Assembly: GCA_023136735.1 (NCBI GenBank)
Contig: JAGLQQ010000100.1
Span: 1 to 5,030, forward strand
Direction of reading: 5' to 3'
Source: Candidatus Omnitrophota bacterium
GTDB taxonomy: Bacteria; Omnitrophota; Gorgyraeia; B26-G9
DNA: 5,030 nucleotides
The translations under genes were made by a program, and so were the position numbers. The notes below the pieces were generated by a model. That model was given only the letters and a program-made list of their open reading frames with translations, had not been told where the DNA came from and did not search any database. The number at the start of each line of letters is the position of its first letter. Within the stretch, counting starts at the first letter, position 1. Shown one piece after another: positions 1-5,030 of the stretch.

Positions 1-174
1 GCTGTCTGCGAGGTAATCAGCCGATTTTTACACATCCTTGTAAATCAACTGATTAAAATCCGCAAATACAATTCCCCCTATCTGTTTAATGTGCCAAGGA
101 AAAGTGTTTTCTATCTAGGATTTGGGGTTCTGTTGATGTTCTTGACAAATAGGCTGGCAATTGTTATAATCTAG
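1..174 (+). CDS. Possible C-terminal end of an unidentified upstream gene (5' partial)
   Basis: Reading from base 1 in frame 1, there are 57 codons without a stop, ending at TAG 172-174. The other two forward frames close early, at about 14 and 54. The predicted tail is basic in the middle and ends in a hydrophobic run (YLGFGVLLMFLTNRLAIVII, from about residue 38 to the stop), which could be a membrane segment. I do not recognise the protein. An open stretch of this length can arise by chance in one of six frames, and the rpsU promoter sits inside its last 11 codons. It is therefore either the end of a real membrane-protein gene or an accidental open frame in an intergenic region. Confidence 0.25.
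   Translation, partial: AVCEVISRFLHILVNQLIKIRKYNSPYLFNVPRKSVFYLGFGVLLMFLTNRLAIVII
142..170 (+). promoter_or_regulatory. Sigma70-type promoter for rpsU and probably the whole gene cluster
   Basis: A consensus -35 box TTGACA (142-147) and a consensus -10 box TATAAT (165-170) are separated by the optimal 17 bp. The -10 box is preceded by TGT (162-164), which makes it an extended -10. Transcription would begin near 176-178, leaving a leader of about 65 nt before the rpsU start. A match this good suggests strong, growth-linked transcription, as expected for a ribosomal protein gene. No other promoter of comparable quality was seen in the window, so the three genes downstream probably depend on it. 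Confidence 0.85.
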
Positions 175-191
175 GAACTTATGATTTTTCA

Positions 192-217
192 TTAAATATT
201 TGCTAATAAATATTTAA
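192..217 (+). repeat. Perfect AT-only inverted repeat in the rpsU leader (possible mRNA hairpin or operator)
   Basis: TTAAATATTT (192-201) is repeated as its exact reverse complement AAATATTTAA (208-217), separated by the 6-nt loop GCTAAT. It lies downstream of the predicted transcription start and ends about 10 nt before the rpsU ribosome binding site. In RNA it could form a 10-bp all-AU stem; in DNA it could be a palindromic protein-binding site. AU-only pairs make a weak hairpin, and AT-rich DNA yields such repeats more readily than balanced DNA, so a regulatory role is inferred from position only. It is not an intrinsic terminator because the stem has no G or C. Confidence 0.5.
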
Positions 218-227
218 AATAAATAAA

Positions 228-236
228 AAGGGGTGA
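228..236 (+). promoter_or_regulatory. Ribosome binding site that decides the rpsU start
   Basis: AAGGGGTGA contains GGTGA (232-236), complementary to the 3' end of 16S rRNA, 5 nt before GTG 242. The alternative in-frame GTG at 233 lies inside this site and so cannot use it. This places the start at 242. Confidence 0.7.
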
Positions 237-241
237 GCAAG

Positions 242-415
242 GTGGCAAAAGTACGAGTTTCTAAAGGAGAACCGCTTGAAAAAGCGCTTAGAATTTTCAA
301 GAAAAAGCTGGACAGAGAAGGCACACTCAAAGAAATGAGAGCTAAAAAACATTATGAAAAACCCAGCGAAAAGAAAAAGAGAAAAGCAAAAAATGCTAGA
401 AGTGGGCGAAGATAG
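242..415 (+). CDS. rpsU: 30S ribosomal protein S21
   Basis: This encodes a 57-residue, strongly basic protein of the bacterial S21 family, a small-subunit protein that acts near the 16S rRNA 3' end during initiation. The N-terminal pattern VRVSKGEPLEKALRIFKKK (about residues 4-22) is the S21 signature, followed by the central RKHYEKPSEK-like segment (here AKKHYEKPSEKKK, about 34-46) and a Lys/Arg-rich tail ending in RSGRR. The length is normal for the short S21 form. Translation from GTG 242 gives the expected MAKVRV-type start; the in-frame GTG at 233 would add MSK but overlaps the ribosome binding site. The gene follows a strong promoter and a leader with an AT-only inverted repeat. Its stop is 17 nt from the next gene, leaving no room for a terminator. 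Confidence 0.93.
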   Translation: MAKVRVSKGEPLEKALRIFKKKLDREGTLKEMRAKKHYEKPSEKKKRKAKNARSGRR

Positions 416-432
416 CAAGTCAAAATGCCAAT

Positions 433-3063
433 ATGTACAAAAAAACTAATTTTTATATCTGTGCGCTTTTCCTGAGCTTAGTTTTAACTTTTAATACAAG
501 CTCAGGAAATTGTGCGCAAAAGTCCCTCTTTACTGTTGCGTCATCTGTTCCTCAAATATATGAATATACACTGAAAAACGGTTTAAATGTTCTAATACAG
601 GAAAAAGATGAGCGCGATCTAGTAGCATTGGAAATTATTGTTAAAACCGGCAGCTTGTTTGAAGGAAAGAAGCAGGGGGCTGGATTAGCTCATTTATTAG
701 AACATATGATTTTTAAGGGCACACAAAAACGAAACGCGCTTAAAATTGATGATGAGATAAAAGAGCTTGGCGGCTTAATAAATGGTTATACCTCACATCA
801 GTTTACAGGATTTACACTTCTGCTTCCATCTGAGAATTTTGAGGCTGGCCTTGAAATATTAAGTGATATACTAAGGAATCCTGTCTTTGATGAAAATGAG
901 CTTAAAAAGGAAAAAGACGTCATCCTAAGCGAAATTAAGATGAACCGTGATGATCCAAAGCGTTATTTTCAAAGAGAATTCTGGAAGCACGCGTTCGGAA
1001 TTAGTCCATACAATTTACCTATCTTAGGTTACGAATCATTATTTGAAGCGCTTAAAAGGGAAGACCTATGCCAGTTTCACAATAAATGGTATATCCCGAA
1101 TAATATGATTATTGCTGTTGCTGGGAACATTGATCAAGCAAAAGCTTTCGATATAATAAGCAAGCATTTCAATGATTTCCCAATAGGCAATTTCCCAGAG
1201 GCAGTATTACCTCAATTACCAGCTTTAAAGTCACAACAGAATTTTGAAATAGAATATGATGTGACAACCTCGCGTATGATGATTGGCTTTGCCAGTGTAG
1301 AATTAGCCCATAAAGATTCAGCCGCGCTTGATATTATAGCTGCGCTTTTAGGTACAGGCAAAAGCGCGCGCCTTTATCAGCCTCTTGTAAAAGAGAAACA
1401 ATTAGCATATTCCGTTAGCGCTTTTAATTATACACCTGGATTCAGGGGGATATTCGCGATAAATCTGCTTTTCGACTTTAAAAATAAAGACGCGGCGTTA
1501 AAAGAAATTTTTAAGATCATTGCTGAACTTAAAAAGATCTCTGTCGGCAAAAAAGAGCTCAAGAAAATAAAAAATATTTATACAAGTGATTATATCTTTG
1601 CGCAAGAAAAAGTGGCTTCACTGGCAAGTTCCATGGCTACTGACAAGGCCTATACCAATAATCCTTCTTTCTCCGCGGACTACTTAAAAAACATTTCATC
1701 CCTTACTCCTGATGACATAAAAAGATGCGCTAAAAAGTATTTATCGGACACTGATTTCATAACTGTGATTTTGAAACCGAATACTTCTAAATCAACTGAG
1801 AGTACACCTTTGATTAAAAAAAAAGCAACTGAGGAAATAAAAGAGATCACGTTGGATAACGGCATGCGCATTCTGCTAAAGAAAGACAGCTCAATTGCCG
1901 GCTTTTTTATGCAGGCGAGCTTTGGAGGCGGAGTACGCTGGGAGTTTACCTCAAATAACGGCATATTTAATCTAATTAGCAAAATGCTGTTAAAAGGTAC
2001 AAAAAAACGATCCGCTCTTGAGATCGCGCGCTCTTGTGAACAAATGGGCGCGAGCATTTCATCGTTCAGCGGCTATAACAGTTTTGGCTTAAGCTTAAAC
2101 GCGTTGAGTAAGGATATAACTGATGCTTTTGATATTTTCGCCGATTTGATTTTAAATTCAAATTTTCCTAAAGATGAAATTGAAAATGAAAAACGATTGA
2201 CTTTAAAAGGCCTTGATCTTGAAGAGGATGACATTTTTCAAAGTACTTTTAATTTACTAAAAACTCATTTGTTCAACGATTATCCCTATCGTTTAAATCC
2301 GCATGGAAATTCGCAAGCGCTAATACGATTAAAGCAATCGGATCTAAAACTTGCTTATAGGCAGTTTGTAAATCCAAATAATTTTATTTTAAGTGTTTTT
2401 GGGGATTTTGATGAAATCATGGTTGAAGAAATGATTAAGAAGAAATTTTCAAAATTTAAATCAGTTCCGATGCCCAGTGTGCCCCAATTCAATGAAATTG
2501 AAACACAAGTTAGTAAGACTATAAAGAATAAGCGTGATAAAAAACAGGCACTACTTATGCTTGCTTTCGCGGGCTGCGACATAAAGAATCCTGATAAAGT
2601 AAATCTTGAATTCCTCAGTTCTTTGCTTAGCGGAACAGGGGGTATTCTTTATAAAAATATTCGAGAAGAACATGGCTTTTCCTATACTCTAGGGGGAAGC
2701 ACTGTATCCGGATTGGATACAGGTTTTCTTTATATCTATGTCGCTACAAAGCCTGTGGTAATTGAAGAAGTAACGAGGATTGTGTTTGCTGAAATAAGTA
2801 AGATTATAAACGGTGAAATTAAAGAAACTGATATTGAATTAACAAAAAAACACCTTATCGCGCGAAAAAGGATTTCGCTTGAATCAAATTCTTCATTAGG
2901 TTTTACTGTATCATTAAATGTTCTTTACGGATTAGGTATAGATTATCATAATAAATATGAAGGTTTGATTAATAGTATTAATAAAACAAGCCTTATAAAT
3001 ACCGCTAAAAAATATCTCGATATTGAAAAAAGCGTACTAATAATTACAAAGGATGAATTTTAA
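433..3063 (+). CDS. Secreted two-repeat M16 (insulinase/pitrilysin-type) zinc metalloprotease
   Basis: This 876-residue protein has a basic start, a hydrophobic core (about residues 8-20) and a polar region ending near NCAQ (26-29), so it is probably exported by Sec. It carries two M16 units in tandem: a peptidase domain (about 50-200) with its C-terminal partner (about 205-440), a charged linker (about 450-470), then a second pair (about 470-620 and 635-870). The first unit has the inverted zinc motif HLLEH (H87, E90, H91) with the third ligand E167 in ILSEIKMNRDDP, giving HxxEH-x75-E. The second unit aligns over GIFNLISKMLLKGT but has N513, S516, K517 and G593 at those positions, so it cannot bind zinc. 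It does have the Arg/Tyr pair (R744, Y751 in REEHGFSY), which the first unit only partly keeps (V319, Y326). One peptide therefore seems to hold both halves of a clam-shell peptidase that degrades peptides or small proteins outside the cytoplasm. The upstream frame closes at 397-399 with no better start, and no clear ribosome binding site precedes ATG 433. The substrate is unknown. Confidence 0.92.
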   Translation: MYKKTNFYICALFLSLVLTFNTSSGNCAQKSLFTVASSVPQIYEYTLKNGLNVLIQEKDERDLVALEIIVKTGSLFEGKKQGAGLAHLLEHMIFKGTQKRNALKIDDEIKELGGLINGYTSHQFTGFTLLLPSENFEAGLEILSDILRNPVFDENELKKEKDVILSEIKMNRDDPKRYFQREFWKHAFGISPYNLPILGYESLFEALKREDLCQFHNKWYIPNNMIIAVAGNIDQAKAFDIISKHFNDFPIGNFPEAVLPQLPALKSQQNFEIEYDVTTSRMMIGFASVELAHKDSAALDIIAALLGTGKSARLYQPLVKEKQLAYSVSAFNYTPGFRGIFAINLLFDFKNKDAALKEIFKIIAELKKISVGKKELKKIKNIYTSDYIFAQEKVASLASSMATDKAYTNNPSFSADYLKNISSLTPDDIKRCAKKYLSDTDFITVILKPNTSKSTESTPLIKKKATEEIKEITLDNGMRILLKKDSSIAGFFMQASFGGGVRWEFTSNNGIFNLISKMLLKGTKKRSALEIARSCEQMGASISSFSGYNSFGLSLNALSKDITDAFDIFADLILNSNFPKDEIENEKRLTLKGLDLEEDDIFQSTFNLLKTHLFNDYPYRLNPHGNSQALIRLKQSDLKLAYRQFVNPNNFILSVFGDFDEIMVEEMIKKKFSKFKSVPMPSVPQFNEIETQVSKTIKNKRDKKQALLMLAFAGCDIKNPDKVNLEFLSSLLSGTGGILYKNIREEHGFSYTLGGSTVSGLDTGFLYIYVATKPVVIEEVTRIVFAEISKIINGEIKETDIELTKKHLIARKRISLESNSSLGFTVSLNVLYGLGIDYHNKYEGLINSINKTSLINTAKKYLDIEKSVLIITKDEF
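3048..3053 (+). promoter_or_regulatory. Ribosome binding site for the isomerase gene, inside the protease gene end
   Basis: AAAGGA lies 9 nt before ATG 3063, within the last codons of the protease gene. Together with the TAATG stop-start overlap, it suggests that ribosomes finishing the protease can reinitiate on the isomerase. Confidence 0.6.
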
Positions 3064-3992
3064 TGTTTAGCTTGTCTACATCATGGAACTGGGCACAGCA
3101 TAAAAACGGACATGATTTAATAGAAGAAATCAGAAGTCTTGGTTTTGAAAGCCTAGAGCTTGGGTTTTCTTTATCTGAAGAAATCATTGACGATTTAATA
3201 AAAGCCAGCTGTAAAAATTCTTTAAAGATCTCTAGTGTACATAATTTTTGTCCGATACCTTGTAAATATACTGCCGGTGAATTCCTTCCCGATACGTTTT
3301 CTTTGTCCAGCCCCGATGAACTGCAAAGAAAAAAGGCTGTTGACTTAACATTAAATTCAATGGAAATAGCAAAAAGAGTAGGCGCTCAAGCACTTATAAT
3401 CCATGCTGGCCGAGTAGAAATACCTGCACACACTAAAGATCTTATTAAGCTCTATAATCAAGGCGCGAAAGATAAACCTGTGTATGCGCGATTGCAAAGT
3501 GATATTAAAGCGGTTCGCGAAAAAGCGAAATCAGCTTATTTAACTGCTATAAAGCGCTCGCTTTCAAATTTAGTTAAAAGAGCTGCCAGTTTTGATTTGA
3601 TGCTTTGCATTGAAAATCGCTATTATTGGAGAGAAATTCCTTCTTTATCAGAAATAGGAGAATTATTAGAGGAATTTTCAGGCAGCGGAAATTTTGGCTA
3701 TTGGCATGATGTTGGACATGCCCAAGTCAATGATAATCTTGGATTGGAGAGACACTTAGATTTCCTTGAGAAATACAATAATTATATGGTTGGAATGCAT
3801 ATTCACGACATTGACGGAACTCAAGATCATCTGGCGCCTGGGGCAGGAGTATTTGATTTTACGGTATTGAAACCTTACTTAAAAAAGAATACAATAAGGG
3901 TGTTGGAGATTCATCAGCCAGCTACAGCGGCACAGATTAAAGCAGCCTTAGTTTATTTAAACAGGTTGGGACTTGATGCTAATTTGAAATGA
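3063..3992 (+). CDS. Sugar-phosphate isomerase/epimerase-like TIM-barrel protein (AP endonuclease 2 / xylose isomerase-like fold)
   Basis: This is a 309-residue cytosolic protein with no signal peptide. The order of motifs fits the xylose isomerase-like TIM-barrel family (Pfam AP_endonuc_2): SSVHNFCP (H60), ALIIHAGRVEI (H114), LCIENRYYW (E184), FGYWHDVGHAQ (H215, D216, H219), MVGMHIHDIDG (H246, H248, D249), QDHLAPGAG (H256) and RVLEIH (E282). Glu, Asp, His and Glu at the strand ends are the usual divalent metal ligands in this fold; the likely set here is E184, D216, H246 or H248, and E282. Family members interconvert sugars or polyol derivatives, or act as DNA endonuclease IV. The short, divergent loops and the HNFCP segment point to the broad 'sugar phosphate isomerase/epimerase' group rather than endonuclease IV. 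The substrate cannot be read from sequence. Its start overlaps the protease stop by 1 nt, and its end carries the ribosome binding site of the MEMO gene. Confidence 0.85.
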   Translation: MFSLSTSWNWAQHKNGHDLIEEIRSLGFESLELGFSLSEEIIDDLIKASCKNSLKISSVHNFCPIPCKYTAGEFLPDTFSLSSPDELQRKKAVDLTLNSMEIAKRVGAQALIIHAGRVEIPAHTKDLIKLYNQGAKDKPVYARLQSDIKAVREKAKSAYLTAIKRSLSNLVKRAASFDLMLCIENRYYWREIPSLSEIGELLEEFSGSGNFGYWHDVGHAQVNDNLGLERHLDFLEKYNNYMVGMHIHDIDGTQDHLAPGAGVFDFTVLKPYLKKNTIRVLEIHQPATAAQIKAALVYLNRLGLDANLK

Positions 3993-3995
3993 GGG
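3991..3995 (+). promoter_or_regulatory. Ribosome binding site that decides the MEMO gene start
   Basis: GAGGG overlaps the isomerase stop TGA (3990-3992) and lies 5 nt before ATG 4001. The alternative in-frame ATG at 3989 overlaps the site itself and lacks its own upstream site, so 4001 is preferred. Confidence 0.65.
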
Positions 3996-4000
3996 TTAAC

Positions 4001-4810
4001 ATGATAAGAAAAACAGTTTGGGCCGGGCCAAGAAACTTTTATCCGGATAACCCTGAAGTTTTAAATAAAACTATAGCAAAGCTTATTGATACCGGCCAAA
4101 AAAAGGAAGATTGCAAGGCTGTTTTGATGCCTCATGCCGGATATTTTTATTCTGGATATGTTGCTGGAAAGACAATATCTACGGTAAATATTCCGGATAC
4201 AATAATTATTTTAGGGCCTAATCACACAGGATTAGGAATGCCTTACAGTATGCTGAGGAAGGGGGCCTGGCAAAGCCCTTTTGGCAATATAAGCATTCAG
4301 GAAGAATTGGCCAGTCTAATACTTAAAAACTCAGGTTATTTCAAAGAAGACGAAACCCCGCATATAAAAGAACATGCGATTGAAGTAGAAATTCCATTTT
4401 TGCAGTATTTTAACAAAAATATTTCTATAGTACCAATAATAATCTCTGATTTTGTGCTCAATAATTACAGAAAAGCCGCGGCAGAACTCGCGAACGCGAT
4501 AAAAAAATTCGCGAAACCAGTGCTTATTGTTATAAGTTCGGACCTGACTCATTATGAATCACATGAAAAAGTAAAAGAAAAGGACTCCCAGGTTATCGAG
4601 GCTATTCAGGAGCTTGATGTCAATAAATTATACGAAAAGGTAAATACGAACAAGATATCCATGTGCGGGTGCGCTCCGGCATGCGTTGGTCTTTATACGG
4701 CTTTAAATCTTGGGGCAAAGGAAACACGGTTGATTGATTATAAAACAAGCGGTGATATAACTGGTGATTTTACCAGTGTTGTTGGGTATGCTGGCTTAAT
4801 TATCAAATAG
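4001..4810 (+). CDS. MEMO family protein (AmmeMemoRadiSam system protein B)
   Basis: From ATG 4001 the protein has 269 residues, close to the usual family length, and begins MIRKTVWAG like other members. Family marks in order are MPHAGYFYSG (H45), ILGPNHTGLG (H75), EHAIEVEIPFLQ (H125), the ISSDLTHYESH segment (D181, H184, H188) and SMCGCAPACVG (C222, C224). In the fold, related to extradiol dioxygenases, H45, H75, H184 and C222 correspond by motif to the pocket residues His49, His81, His192 and Cys244 of human MEMO1, reported to bind metal. In prokaryotes the family often occurs with an AMMECR1-domain protein and a radical SAM enzyme, but their joint biochemical role is unsettled, and neither partner is in this window. 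An upstream ATG at 3989 would add MRVN and overlap the isomerase stop by 4 nt. The AGxFYP motif near the N-terminus is expanded here to AGPRNFYP. There is no signal peptide, so it is probably cytosolic. Confidence 0.9.
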   Translation: MIRKTVWAGPRNFYPDNPEVLNKTIAKLIDTGQKKEDCKAVLMPHAGYFYSGYVAGKTISTVNIPDTIIILGPNHTGLGMPYSMLRKGAWQSPFGNISIQEELASLILKNSGYFKEDETPHIKEHAIEVEIPFLQYFNKNISIVPIIISDFVLNNYRKAAAELANAIKKFAKPVLIVISSDLTHYESHEKVKEKDSQVIEAIQELDVNKLYEKVNTNKISMCGCAPACVGLYTALNLGAKETRLIDYKTSGDITGDFTSVVGYAGLIIK

Positions 4811-4832
4811 AAGTATTCTGCTTTATTCCGCG

Positions 4833-5028
4833 CGCAAAAGCATGCAAACTTCATTTAAAAATTTCTATTAAAACCAATTTTTAATTTGGTTCATTCTTAA
4901 ATAATGTGACTAATTTAACATAACTGTTTATTTTATATAGATAAACGTCAAAAAGCAAAGCTGCATTTCATAAAAAGGCAAAACTGACTGTTAAATGAGC
5001 ATTAGGAGCGAGGGAGCATGCTTTGCGG
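4833..5028. repeat. Imperfect inverted repeats flanking the right-hand intergenic region
   Basis: CGCAAAAGCATGC (4833-4845) is matched in reverse complement by GCATGCTTTGCG (5016-5027) with one unpaired A. Inside these, TCATTTAA (4851-4858) matches TTAAATGA (4991-4998). GCAAAGC (4955-4961) also pairs with GCTTTGC (5020-5026). GCATGC is itself a palindrome, which lowers the weight of the match. The arms are unequal in spacing (5 nt against 17 nt), and no transposase or target duplication is seen. It could be the remains of a small non-coding repeat element, or chance. Confidence 0.25.
4872..4891 (+). terminator. Weak hairpin after the last gene (doubtful terminator)
   Basis: AACCAA (4872-4877) and TTGGTT (4886-4891) can form a 6-bp stem around an 8-nt loop, 61 nt after the MEMO stop. 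Only CATTCTT follows, not a proper T tract, so intrinsic termination would be inefficient. It is the only stem with G-C pairs near the operon end that I found. Confidence 0.2.
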
Positions 5029-5030
5029 TT
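4995..5030 (+). CDS. Possible start of a downstream gene, cut by the window edge
   Basis: Two starts compete. ATG 5018 is preceded by AGGAG (5004-5008) at a good 9-nt distance and would read M-L-C-G before the window ends. ATG 4995 is in another frame, stays open to the edge (MSIRSEGACFAV) and has no clear ribosome binding site. The site before 5018 is the better evidence, but only four codons are visible and no product can be named. Confidence 0.3.
   Translation, partial: MSIRSEGACFAV

Noticed and set aside
233..241. Upstream in-frame GTG at 233 as the rpsU start
   Set aside because: It lies inside the AAGGGGTGA ribosome binding site and would add MSK to a protein that otherwise begins in the standard MAKVRV way.
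203..418. Reverse-strand open frame opposite rpsU
   Set aside because: It is the antisense of a Lys-rich gene, which gives a Phe/Ser-rich translation by default, and it overlaps a confident S21 gene.
496..525. Lipoprotein signal in the protease N-terminus because of Cys27
   Set aside because: The residues before the Cys are S-G-N, which does not fit the usual lipobox, so cleavage by ordinary signal peptidase is more likely.
1680..2582. Two reverse-strand open frames inside the protease gene (1680-2057 and 2355-2582)
   Set aside because: Both are antisense to conserved M16 coding sequence, have no recognisable motifs and look like shadow frames.
3989..4000. ATG at 3989 as the MEMO start with a 4-nt ATGA overlap
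   Set aside because: It overlaps the GAGGG site that fits ATG 4001, and family members typically begin at the MIRK-like position. It remains possible.
4331..4552. Reverse-strand open frame inside the MEMO gene
   Set aside because: It is antisense to well-conserved MEMO motifs, and its composition is that expected of a shadow frame.
4926..4946. Hairpin GTTTAT...ATAAAC as a terminator
   Set aside because: It has a 6-bp stem with a single G-C pair, a 9-nt loop and no T tract after it; such stems are common in AT-rich DNA.
1..5030. CRISPR arrays, tRNA or rRNA genes, and insertion sequences
   Set aside because: No regularly spaced repeats, no cloverleaf with tRNA landmarks and no transposase motifs were seen on either strand.

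Overview
The window is AT-rich (roughly one third G+C by eye) and carries four complete genes, all on the + strand and packed like one operon: ribosomal protein S21 (rpsU, 242-415), a large secreted M16/insulinase-type zinc protease (433-3063), a TIM-barrel sugar-phosphate isomerase/epimerase-like protein (3063-3992) and a MEMO-family protein, AmmeMemoRadiSam protein B (4001-4810). The organism is bacterial: it has S21, Shine-Dalgarno sequences, a sigma70-type promoter and a Sec-type signal peptide. The signal peptide together with the duplicated M16 protease suggests a cell with a periplasm. An uncultivated lineage such as Omnitrophota, Elusimicrobiota or a deltaproteobacterial relative fits, but this is a guess from gene content and not a proven assignment.

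Region by region. 1-174 is an open frame without a start inside the window that may be the C-terminal end of an upstream gene; it is not recognised. A near-ideal promoter (TTGACA, 17 bp, extended TGTTATAAT, 142-170) lies inside the end of that frame. The leader that follows holds a perfect 10-bp AT-only inverted repeat (192-217) just before the rpsU ribosome binding site. rpsU starts with GTG. The protease gene starts only 17 nt after rpsU with no terminator between them and a poor ribosome binding site. The isomerase start overlaps the protease stop (TAATG, 1 nt). The MEMO start follows the isomerase stop by 8 nt, using a GAGGG ribosome binding site that overlaps that stop. 4811-5030 holds no convincing gene: it has a weak hairpin, some imperfect inverted repeats and possibly the first codons of a further + strand gene at the right edge.

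How the genes may work together. No shared pathway is evident. S21 acts in translation, the protease is exported, and the isomerase and MEMO protein look cytosolic. The tight spacing implies shared transcription, probably from the rpsU promoter. The most informative points are the complementary active-site halves of the protease (zinc site only in the first half, Arg/Tyr substrate pair only in the second), the structured rpsU leader, and the tight coupling of an unassigned metal-dependent isomerase to an orphan MEMO protein. I found no clear evidence of a wholly new system such as a defence island, CRISPR array or mobile element.
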